Of a stretch of 8,502 nucleotides of DNA, positions 1-5,868 are shown piece by piece. The notes under the pieces are model-generated. The model was not told the DNA's origin. It saw nothing but the letters and a program-made list of their open reading frames with translations, and did not search any database. Origin of the DNA: Chloroflexota bacterium (GTDB taxonomy: Bacteria; Chloroflexota; Dehalococcoidia; GIF9; UBA5629); assembly GCA_026389635.1 (NCBI GenBank), contig JAPLHM010000200.1:1-8502 (forward strand). Direction: 5' to 3'. A program made the position numbers and the translations under genes. The number at the start of each line of letters is the position of its first letter. The first letter of the stretch is position 1.

Positions 1-963
1 GTCAGCCTGCCCAGGCTGGTTGCAGCGGTCTGCAACGCCGGCGGCCTGGGCATCTTCAACAGCGTAGCCAATACGCCCGACCAGCTCAGAGGCATCATAC
101 AGGAGATAAAATCTTTAACCGATAAGCCTTTTGCCATCAACGCCACGCTCATCTTCCCCAACGGCAAGGAGAACGCGGAGGTGGCGCTGGCCGAGAAAGC
201 CCCGATTATAAACTTTGCGCTGGGCAAGGGCGACTGGATCATTAAGCAGGCGCACACCTACGGCGGCAAGGTTATATCTACGGTAGCCACGGAACGGCAC
301 GCCATCAGGGCAGCCGAGCAGGGGGCGGACGCCATCATCGTTACCGCCCATGAAGCAGCCGCGCACGGCAGCGAGGTGGGGGGCATGGTACTGCTTCCCC
401 AGATAGCCAGCAAGGTGAAGATACCCATCATTTCAGCCGGCGGTTACTGCGATGGCCGGGGTCTGGCAGCCGCGCTGGCACTGGGCGCAGACGCCATCGC
501 TATGGGAACGCGTTTCGTGGTCACCCAGGAGTGCGACGTGCATCCCAACATCAAGCAGGTCGCCATGAAAACGCAGATGGAAGAGACATTTTACTCGGCC
601 GGCATCGATGGCATGCCCGGGCGCTGGTACGCCAACAAGCGCGCCCTCGAGATGGCCGGCAGCAAGACGTCATACATAGATGCGCTGAAGGCCGGCTGGG
701 CACTCAGGAAACAGGTTGATATGCCTGTCTGGAAACTGCTCTTCGGCAGCCTTCAAAAGAGGGGGGTGCAGGAGCTGGCGCAGCAGGCCATAGGTATCGA
801 CGCGCTGGGCAAAATCCTGGATGACGGCGACCTTGAGAACGGCGTGGTGCCCTTCGGCCAGGTGGTGGGCCGCATACGCGACCTGCCTACCTGCAGGGAA
901 CTCATAGAGCGTACCGTGGCCGAAGCCGAGGAGATCATCCGGTCGTTGCAGAGCAAGGTGTAA
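1..963 (+). CDS. Nitronate monooxygenase / FabK-like FMN oxidoreductase, 3' part (5' end outside window)
   Basis: The frame is open from base 1 to the TAA at 961-963, giving 320 visible residues; the start codon lies upstream. The fold is the FMN-binding TIM barrel of the 2-nitropropane dioxygenase family. The visible part begins just before the early glycine motif AGGLGIF (about residues 13-19). Residues 117-122 read HEAAAH, matching the family's E-A-G-G-H segment with the GG replaced by AA but the final His (122) kept. The phosphate-binding stretch SAGGYCDGRGLAAALALGAD and the following MGTRFV are classical. Family members oxidise alkyl nitronates with oxygen, but the same fold includes the enoyl-ACP reductase FabK, and the C-terminal NGVVPFGQVVGRI segment resembles the FabK tail, so the substrate cannot be fixed; in an anaerobe a reductase role is at least as plausible. 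No signal peptide or membrane segment is visible in this part; probably cytoplasmic. A GTG at 181 lies inside the barrel and is not the start. Confidence 0.9.
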   Translation, partial: VSLPRLVAAVCNAGGLGIFNSVANTPDQLRGIIQEIKSLTDKPFAINATLIFPNGKENAEVALAEKAPIINFALGKGDWIIKQAHTYGGKVISTVATERHAIRAAEQGADAIIVTAHEAAAHGSEVGGMVLLPQIASKVKIPIISAGGYCDGRGLAAALALGADAIAMGTRFVVTQECDVHPNIKQVAMKTQMEETFYSAGIDGMPGRWYANKRALEMAGSKTSYIDALKAGWALRKQVDMPVWKLLFGSLQKRGVQELAQQAIGIDALGKILDDGDLENGVVPFGQVVGRIRDLPTCRELIERTVAEAEEIIRSLQSKV

Positions 964-972
964 ATCGCTGCT

Positions 973-1014
973 GCAGGGACGTTGATGTAAGGGCATTGCT
1001 GTAGGGGCGTTGCT
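973..1014. repeat. Three tandem 14-bp repeats, with a fourth dispersed copy at 1075-1088
   Basis: Starting 10 bases after the oxidoreductase stop codon, three head-to-tail 14-mers are visible: GCAGGGACGTTGAT (973-986), GTAAGGGCATTGCT (987-1000) and GTAGGGGCGTTGCT (1001-1014). A further copy, GCAGGGGCGTTGCC, is at 1075-1088, beyond the two hairpins. The copies share a G-Y-A-R-G-G-R-C-R-T-T-G core and differ at only a few positions each. The unit is not a multiple of three and no reading frame uses it. It is most likely part of a dispersed intergenic repeat family; function unknown. Confidence 0.6.
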
Positions 1015-1026
1015 TTAGCTGCGCCC
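1005..1026. repeat. GC-rich hairpin 1, REP-like
   Basis: GGGCGTTGC (1005-1013) can pair with GCTGCGCCC (1018-1026) across a TTTA loop. The stem is nine positions long with one G-T wobble and one T-T mismatch. Its left arm overlaps the third tandem 14-mer. No T-run follows, so it is not a typical intrinsic terminator, although it might still slow transcription or protect the 3' end of the upstream transcript. Confidence 0.5.
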
Positions 1027-1034
1027 GCAAAGAC

Positions 1035-1056
1035 GGACGGGCCTGAAGGCCCATCC
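1035..1056. repeat. GC-rich hairpin 2, REP-like
   Basis: GGACGGGCC (1035-1043) pairs with GGCCCATCC (1048-1056) over a TGAA loop. The inner five base pairs, GGGCC/GGCCC, are perfect; one C-A mismatch separates them from three outer pairs. It sits eight bases after hairpin 1, and the two together look like one unit of a repetitive extragenic palindrome. It is followed by CCACATTAAT rather than a T-tract, so intrinsic termination is not supported. Confidence 0.55.
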
Positions 1057-1108
1057 CCACATTAATACACCCTTGCAGGGGCGTTGCCGTCTATGAGATA
1101 CCACGTTG

Positions 1109-1179
1109 GATTTGCTTTGCTTATTCAAATCCCATCAGTCATGGTATTATAAAGTTATTACTGACTTGATTTGCTTTGC
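1109..1179. repeat. Direct repeat GATTTGCTTTGC (two copies) enclosing an inverted repeat
   Basis: The 12-mer GATTTGCTTTGC occurs exactly at 1109-1120 and again at 1168-1179, 59 bp apart. Between the copies TCAGT (1135-1139) is mirrored by ACTGA (1160-1164); a shifted pairing, AGTCA with TGACT, is also possible. The arms flank the AT-rich TATTATAAA. This arrangement, upstream of the PAS-HD-GYP gene, would suit a regulatory site, but the repeats could equally be debris of the neighbouring repeat element. No known regulator motif is recognised. Confidence 0.4.
1121..1150 (+). promoter_or_regulatory. Possible sigma-70-type promoter for the PAS-HD-GYP gene
   Basis: TATTAT at 1145-1150 matches five of six bases of the -10 consensus. 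The best -35 candidate at a usual distance is TTATTC (1121-1126, 18-bp spacer), which is poor. A start near 1157 would leave a leader of about 100 bases before the ATG. This is the most AT-rich point of the gap, but the -35 is weak and the call is tentative. Confidence 0.25.
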
Positions 1180-1215
1180 GCGTCCATAGCTACGGTTGGA
1201 GAACGCTTGTGGGCG

Positions 1216-1230
1216 GTCGGCTGAACCGAC
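1216..1230 (+). other. Stem-loop in the leader of the PAS-HD-GYP gene
   Basis: GTCGG (1216-1220) pairs perfectly with CCGAC (1226-1230) around a CTGAA loop, 15 bases upstream of the ribosome binding site. A weaker upstream stem is possible, GCGTCCA (1180-1186) with TGGA (1197-1200) and CGC (1204-1206), with a GAA bulge. Together they would give a structured 5' leader. No known riboswitch class is matched, and the stem does not cover the Shine-Dalgarno sequence. Confidence 0.3.
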
Positions 1231-1245
1231 AGCAGGGCAAGGATT

Positions 1246-1251
1246 GAAGGA
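1246..1251 (+). promoter_or_regulatory. Ribosome binding site GAAGGA for the PAS-HD-GYP gene
   Basis: GAAGGA lies nine bases before the ATG at 1261 and six before an in-frame TTG at 1258. Either codon could initiate; ATG is preferred on codon strength, and the choice changes the protein by one residue. Confidence 0.55.
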
Positions 1252-1260
1252 AACGGGTTG

Positions 1261-3843
1261 ATGACAGATAAAAAGAAGCAGAAAAATGGGGAAAACAGCA
1301 CCCGAAACCTGGGGACCGAGGAGGCGATGAAATTTTCTCTGTCATTGCTTAGTGCCTCCCTGGAATCCACTGCCGACGGCATCCTGATTGTTGACAGGCA
1401 AGGAAAGATTGCACTTTGGAATCAGAAATTCGCCAATATGTGGAAAATACCTGAAGAAGTTCTCTCTACCCGTGACGATGAAAAAGCAATAAACCATATC
1501 CTTACGCAGCTTGCTGACCCGGAGCAGTTTGTAGCCAAAGTCAGGAAATTGTACGAACAACCGGAGCAATCGAGTTTCGACCAGGTCGAGTTCCTGGATG
1601 GGCGCGTTTTTGAGCGTTATTCCCAACCTCAAAGAATTGAAGGCGATATTGTGGGCCGCGTGTGGTCATTCCGCGACATCACTGAGCGCAAGCGGGTGGA
1701 GGAGGAACTGCGGGAGAGCGAGCAGAAATACCGTGCCGCCGTCGAGACTGCAAGTGACGTCATCTGTATCATACAGGACGGTATAATCAGGTTTTCTAAT
1801 CCCAGAGTTACGACCATGTTCGGTTACAAGCCCGAGGAAATTGAAGGGAAGAATATCGCCAGTTTTATTCCCCAGGAAAATTTAGGTCTGATACTGGAAA
1901 GATACCGTAAAAGGATGGCCGGGGAAAAACTCTCCGAAGTATACGAAACAGCACTGCTTCATAAAAGTGGGAGGAAGGTGGACATCGAGCTGAGTGGCAG
2001 TGTTATCCGGTATGAAGGGAACCCGGCAGACCTGGTGATTATACGCGACATCACCGAGCGCAAGCGCGCGGATGAAGCGCTTGCCCGGTCAGAGGAGAGG
2101 TACCGCACCATACTGGAAAACATGCAGGATGTGTATATAGAGGTGGATTTGGTGGGCAATTTTACCTTCGTTAATGAGGCCGCCGGCCTCAACCTTGCCT
2201 ATAGCAAAGAGCAATTGATCGGGTCAAACTTCAGTGATATCACATCCGATCAAGATGAGCTAAAAGCTGTCTTTAAGGCCTACAACGAGGTATATAAAAC
2301 CGGAGAGCCGAACAAAGGCTTTGCCTTCAAGATCGTGCGCAAGGATGGCACCACCGGATATGGCGAGACCTCGATTTCCCTTATAAAGGACGAGCAGGGC
2401 AAGCCTATCGGATTCCGCAGCGTGGGGCGCGATGTAACCGAGCGCAAGAAGATGGAGGTGGAACTGCAGAGGCTGGCGTCGGTGGTACACAACTCCAGCG
2501 AACTGGTTAACCTGTCAACAATTGAGGGCAAGATGATCTTCCTCAATGCGGCGGGCGCAAAAATGCTGGGCATAGATCCGCAGAAAGTTGACCGGTTTAA
2601 CATCATGCAGGTTATCCCGGCTCACCTCGTAGAGAAAGTGCAATCTGAACTACTGCCGCAATTACTGAAAGGGGGTAACTGGGAGGGTGATTTACAGTAC
2701 CTCAACCTCAAGACCGGGCTGTTGACCGACGTACACGCAACGACCTTCGCGATTAAGGACCCGTCCAGCGGGACGGCGTTGTACTTTGCCAACGTCTCGC
2801 TTGATATCACCGAGCGCAAGCAGACGGAGGAATCTATCCTGCGCTCAAAGCTGCTGCTGCAGAGCGTAATAGACTCTACGCCCGACTGGATGTACGTCAA
2901 GGATTTGCGGCATAAATTCCTGCTGGTCAACAGGAGCTTCGCTGAGGCGCAGAATGCTAAGCCCCAGGATATGGTAGACAGGCCTGATACCGACTTCTTC
3001 TCCCAGGAGCTGTGCACAGGCAACCCTGATAAGGGCATCCGGGGGTTCCACGCGGATGATAACCAGGCCTTCGGAGGCCAAACGGTGCATAATCCCAAGA
3101 ATATAATAACCTGGGCCGACGGTTCAATGCATATATACGACACTTATAAAATCCCGCTTGCCGACCAGTCGGGGAAGATATACGCTGCCCTGGTTTACAG
3201 CCGCGACATAACCGGGCAACGCAAGGCGGAGGATGAACGTGAGGCCTCTTTCAAGACACTTCAGAAGACACTGCACGACATCATAAATACCATGTCTAAG
3301 ATCGTAGAAATGCGGGATCCCTACACTTCAGGGCACCAGGGACGGGTGGCCGAACTGTCGGGCGCTATAGCCAGGGAGATGAAGTTAGACGATTCACGGA
3401 TCGAGCACCTTATGATGGCGGCCAGCATCCATGATGTAGGCAAAATGTACGTGCCGGCTGATATTCTGAGCAAGCCGGGAAAACTCTCGGATATCGAATG
3501 GGCCATGATAAAATCACACGTGGAAGGTAGCTATGAGATACTCAAAGACCTGGAATTCTCCCAACCCATCGCACTGATGGCCTTACAACACCATGAAAGA
3601 TTGGACGGGTCGGGTTACCCCAACGGGTTGAAAGGCGAAGAAATACTGCTTGAGGCTAAAATACTGGCGGTTGCAGATGTTGTTGAGGCTATGAGCTCTC
3701 ACCGTCCTTACCGCCCTGCACTGGGTGCAGGCAGGGCATTTGAGGAGATATCAAACGGCAAGGGCAAACTCTATGATCCTGAAGTAGTGGATGCCTGCCT
3801 GGAGCTCTTCAACAGCGGGAGGTTTGAGTTTAAACATGTATGA
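1261..3843 (+). CDS. Multi-PAS sensor with HD-GYP cyclic di-GMP phosphodiesterase domain (PAS x5 - HD-GYP)
   Basis: This 860-residue protein has no signal peptide or membrane span and should act in the cytoplasm. Five PAS/PAC units are visible at about residues 25-144, 155-268, 276-396, 402-520 and 530-654. The first four end in an ITERK-type motif (ITERK or VTERK) and lead into a short charged helix; the fifth ends ITGQRK. The C-terminal HD-GYP domain (about 670-850) hydrolyses cyclic di-GMP in characterised relatives. Its key residues are all present: H692 in SGHQGR, H724-D725 in HDVGK, H753 in KSHVEG, the signature HHERLDGSGYP at 777-787 and D806 in AVADVV, so activity is expected. The ligands of the PAS units cannot be read from sequence. 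It is followed after 142 bp by a GGDEF cyclase gene carrying a close homologue of its third PAS. TTG at 1258 is an alternative start one codon upstream. Confidence 0.93.
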   Translation: MTDKKKQKNGENSTRNLGTEEAMKFSLSLLSASLESTADGILIVDRQGKIALWNQKFANMWKIPEEVLSTRDDEKAINHILTQLADPEQFVAKVRKLYEQPEQSSFDQVEFLDGRVFERYSQPQRIEGDIVGRVWSFRDITERKRVEEELRESEQKYRAAVETASDVICIIQDGIIRFSNPRVTTMFGYKPEEIEGKNIASFIPQENLGLILERYRKRMAGEKLSEVYETALLHKSGRKVDIELSGSVIRYEGNPADLVIIRDITERKRADEALARSEERYRTILENMQDVYIEVDLVGNFTFVNEAAGLNLAYSKEQLIGSNFSDITSDQDELKAVFKAYNEVYKTGEPNKGFAFKIVRKDGTTGYGETSISLIKDEQGKPIGFRSVGRDVTERKKMEVELQRLASVVHNSSELVNLSTIEGKMIFLNAAGAKMLGIDPQKVDRFNIMQVIPAHLVEKVQSELLPQLLKGGNWEGDLQYLNLKTGLLTDVHATTFAIKDPSSGTALYFANVSLDITERKQTEESILRSKLLLQSVIDSTPDWMYVKDLRHKFLLVNRSFAEAQNAKPQDMVDRPDTDFFSQELCTGNPDKGIRGFHADDNQAFGGQTVHNPKNIITWADGSMHIYDTYKIPLADQSGKIYAALVYSRDITGQRKAEDEREASFKTLQKTLHDIINTMSKIVEMRDPYTSGHQGRVAELSGAIAREMKLDDSRIEHLMMAASIHDVGKMYVPADILSKPGKLSDIEWAMIKSHVEGSYEILKDLEFSQPIALMALQHHERLDGSGYPNGLKGEEILLEAKILAVADVVEAMSSHRPYRPALGAGRAFEEISNGKGKLYDPEVVDACLELFNSGRFEFKHV
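2101..2457 (+). repeat. PAS module A, homologous to the last PAS of the downstream cyclase
   Basis: These 119 codons (third PAS of the HD-GYP protein) align along their whole length with 118 codons at 4946-5299, with a single one-residue gap. A hand count gives about 70 identical residues, near 59%. Shared blocks include GEPNKGFAF, RKDGTTG and RDVTERK. The other PAS domains of either protein do not resemble each other this closely by eye, so this is a specific duplication or exchange rather than general PAS similarity. Confidence 0.8.
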
Positions 3844-3985
3844 TACCCAGCATGTTGCCCACAGGACCAAATCTACACCAACAGAGCAGGTATATTCCAT
3901 AGAAATGGCGTAAAATGAGGCTCGTAACATAATAAGGGAATGCAGGACGGGGCAAGCGATATGCTTAATGAGGGGAGCACTCTAA
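3844..3985. other. 142-bp gap between the HD-GYP and GGDEF genes
   Basis: No convincing terminator hairpin or T-tract follows the HD-GYP stop codon. Several AT-rich hexamers (TATATT at 3891-3896, TAAAAT at 3911-3916, CATAAT at 3928-3933) could act as -10 boxes, but none has a good -35 at 16-18 bp. Read-through from the upstream gene is possible, as is a separate promoter; the sequence does not decide. No remnant of a coding PAS domain was recognised. Confidence 0.4.
3970..3977 (+). promoter_or_regulatory. Ribosome binding site GAGGGGAG for the GGDEF gene
   Basis: A strong purine-rich Shine-Dalgarno sequence ends eight bases before the GTG at 3986. An in-frame TAA at 3983-3985 directly precedes that GTG, so translation cannot start further upstream; the site and the stop codon together fix the start. 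Confidence 0.7.
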
Positions 3986-5851
3986 GTGGTCAAAAAGGAT
4001 AAGCCGTCTAAAAAGGAAACCGTTGGGTCAGCGGTGGAAATCACTAATCGCAAGAGGAATGAAGATAACCTTCGTGAAAGCGAGGAGCGCTACCATGCCC
4101 TGTTCGACCGGTCACTAGACCTCGTTTACGTCCGTGATTTTAAAGGCAATTTTATAGATGCCAACCCGGCTGCCCTGGACCTGCTGGGTTACCGGAGTGA
4201 AGACATCCCAACCTTGAATATCGTATCACTATTGAGCCCGGACCAGTACCCCAAGACCCTGCAAACGCTAAAGGAGCTGAGCGAAACAGGCAGCCAAAAA
4301 GAGCCAATCGAGTATAAGCTTAAATGCAAGGACGGCAGGCATGTGGATGTGGAGACCCAGGAATCCGTAATCTACCGCGATGGGAAAGCTTACGCCGTCC
4401 AGGGTGTAGGGCGTAATATCACCGAGCGCAAGCAGGCTGAGGAAAGGTCACTAATACGCCGCAACCTTGCAATTGACCTGAGCGCGGTAATAACGCTCGA
4501 AAAGGCTCTTTCCTTCTTTCTTGAAGCAGCCATCAAAATATCCGGAATGGACAGCGGCGCCGTCTACCTGGTCGATGAAAGGACGGGAGAACTGGAGCTG
4601 TCTTTCCATCAGGATTTCTCACAGGAGCTGGTAAACAAGTATTCAAAATTCGCGTCGGATTCCGTCAATACCCGCCTTATCATGAAAGGTCAGCCGCTGT
4701 ATCTCCGCAGGGAGGAGTTCACGCCGCCCTTTGACGGGCAGTTCAGCGCGCAGGACTTCTCGGTAATAACCATGGTTCCGATCATACGCAAGGACACGGC
4801 TATCGGCTGCCTGATTATGACCTCACAAGGTCTCAACGAAGTACCGTCATCCGCTCGCAACTCCGTCGAGACCATAGCCACCGAGATAGCCAGTACTATA
4901 GACCGCATAAAGGTCAGGGAGGCCCTGGAAAGGAGCGAGGAGCGCTACAGGAACATACTGAAACAGTTGCATGATTCCTATTATGAAGTGGACCTGGCCG
5001 GAAATTTTACCTACGTTAATGATTCTGCATGCGTGAACCTTGGCTATCCCAGGGAAGAACTGATGGGGAGTAATTTTCAAATCGCTCTATCTAAAAATGA
5101 TGCGAAGACGGTATTTCAAGCTTATCACATGGTATATGTATCAGGGGAACCGAACAAGGGATTTGCTTTTGAAGTCAGGCGCAAAGATGGCACTACTGGA
5201 TTTGCCGAATCCTCGGTTTCCCTGCTGAAAAACGAATGGGGTGAGATTATCGGTTTCCGGACTATCAGCCGCGATGTGACCGAGCGCAAGCGGATGGAGC
5301 AAAAGCTCGAGGAAATGGCGACCCATGACTTCCTTACGGGATTGCCCAACAGGGTTTTGCTGCTCGACCGCTTCACAATAGCGGCAGCGCTGGCCCGCCG
5401 CAACAAAGCCAGGCTCGCCATCATGTCGTTGGACCTGGACAATTTTAAATCCATAAATGATACGCTCGGCCACGACGCAGGTGACCAGGTGCTGAAGACT
5501 GTCGGCACGCGGCTTACCGGCATCATACGTGCCAGCGATACTTTAGCCCGCGTGGGTGGAGACGAGTTTATATTGGTGACGATGGAGACCAACCACGTTA
5601 ATGATGCTACCGCTATAGCGCAAAAGATACTGGATTCTTTTAAAGAGCCGCTCTCAATCGACGGCCATCAGCTACATTTGACCACCAGCATTGGTATCGG
5701 CATCTACCCCGAAGATGCGCAGGACATGGAAACCCTGACCAAGAAATCCGATGCTGCCATGTATTACTCAAAGGGTCACGGCCGCAATCAGTATAAATTC
5801 TTCAGCGATGGTGATGTCCGGATAGGCGGCGATCATAAGTCCGCCAGATGA
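3986..5851 (+). CDS. PAS-GAF-PAS-GGDEF diguanylate cyclase
   Basis: This 621-residue protein starts at a GTG with a strong ribosome binding site. Domains in order are PAS (about 35-148), GAF (about 155-308), a second PAS (about 321-438) and GGDEF (about 441-605). The cyclase joins two GTP into cyclic di-GMP. Its active site is intact: the opening HDFLTGLPNR at 447-456, the metal/substrate stretch DLDNFKSINDTLGHDAGD and GGDEF at 524-528. RASD at 515-518 lies five residues before GGDEF, the usual position of the RxxD product-inhibition site. No membrane span is seen, so it should be a soluble sensor-cyclase. The second PAS closely matches the third PAS of the upstream HD-GYP protein. The first 30 residues include EITNRKRNEDNLRESEERY, which looks like the tail of a PAS unit whose body is absent. 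The next gene starts 17 bp downstream. The signals sensed by the GAF and PAS units are unknown. Confidence 0.94.
   Translation: MVKKDKPSKKETVGSAVEITNRKRNEDNLRESEERYHALFDRSLDLVYVRDFKGNFIDANPAALDLLGYRSEDIPTLNIVSLLSPDQYPKTLQTLKELSETGSQKEPIEYKLKCKDGRHVDVETQESVIYRDGKAYAVQGVGRNITERKQAEERSLIRRNLAIDLSAVITLEKALSFFLEAAIKISGMDSGAVYLVDERTGELELSFHQDFSQELVNKYSKFASDSVNTRLIMKGQPLYLRREEFTPPFDGQFSAQDFSVITMVPIIRKDTAIGCLIMTSQGLNEVPSSARNSVETIATEIASTIDRIKVREALERSEERYRNILKQLHDSYYEVDLAGNFTYVNDSACVNLGYPREELMGSNFQIALSKNDAKTVFQAYHMVYVSGEPNKGFAFEVRRKDGTTGFAESSVSLLKNEWGEIIGFRTISRDVTERKRMEQKLEEMATHDFLTGLPNRVLLLDRFTIAAALARRNKARLAIMSLDLDNFKSINDTLGHDAGDQVLKTVGTRLTGIIRASDTLARVGGDEFILVTMETNHVNDATAIAQKILDSFKEPLSIDGHQLHLTTSIGIGIYPEDAQDMETLTKKSDAAMYYSKGHGRNQYKFFSDGDVRIGGDHKSAR
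4946..5299 (+). repeat. PAS module B, homologous to the third PAS of the upstream HD-GYP protein
   Basis: This is the partner of the module at 2101-2457. The DNA is also similar: the closing stretch CGCGATGT-R-ACCGAGCGCAAG differs at one base in 21. Third-position changes elsewhere show the copies are not recent. It precedes the GGDEF domain directly, and is therefore in position to control cyclase output. Confidence 0.8.
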
Positions 5852-5857
5852 TTCAGT

Positions 5858-5864
5858 AAAGGAG
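5858..5864 (+). promoter_or_regulatory. Ribosome binding site AAAGGAG for the acetyltransferase gene
   Basis: AAAGGAG ends four bases before the ATG at 5869 and lies wholly inside the 17-bp gap after the cyclase stop codon. The spacing is slightly short but usable. The gap has no room for a promoter, which supports co-transcription with the cyclase gene. Confidence 0.65.
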
Positions 5865-5868
5865 CGCA

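Noticed and set aside
181..963. A shorter oxidoreductase starting at GTG 181
   Set aside because: The frame is open to base 1, and the upstream codons encode the conserved AGGLGIF motif, so the true start lies outside the window.
1005..1056. Rho-independent terminator of the oxidoreductase gene
   Set aside because: Two GC-rich hairpins are present but neither is followed by a T-run, so they were annotated as REP-like hairpins instead.
1233..1240. CAGGGCAA just upstream of the HD-GYP gene, resembling a conserved piece of the GEMM cyclic di-GMP riboswitch
   Set aside because: The GACGCAAAGCC-type segment and paired arms expected downstream are absent, and the coding start is only about 20 bases away, too close for the full aptamer.
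3961..4002. 13-codon ATG frame overlapping the start of the GGDEF gene, a possible leader peptide
   Set aside because: It has no ribosome binding site of its own, its codons overlap the Shine-Dalgarno sequence and start of the cyclase gene, and it encodes nothing recognisable.
1675..5293. CRISPR-like spaced repeats because of the recurring ACCGAGCGCAAG
   Set aside because: The copies lie in frame inside PAS-ending codons at spacings of about 370 bp or more and encode the T-E-R-K motif; they are domain repeats, not a CRISPR array.
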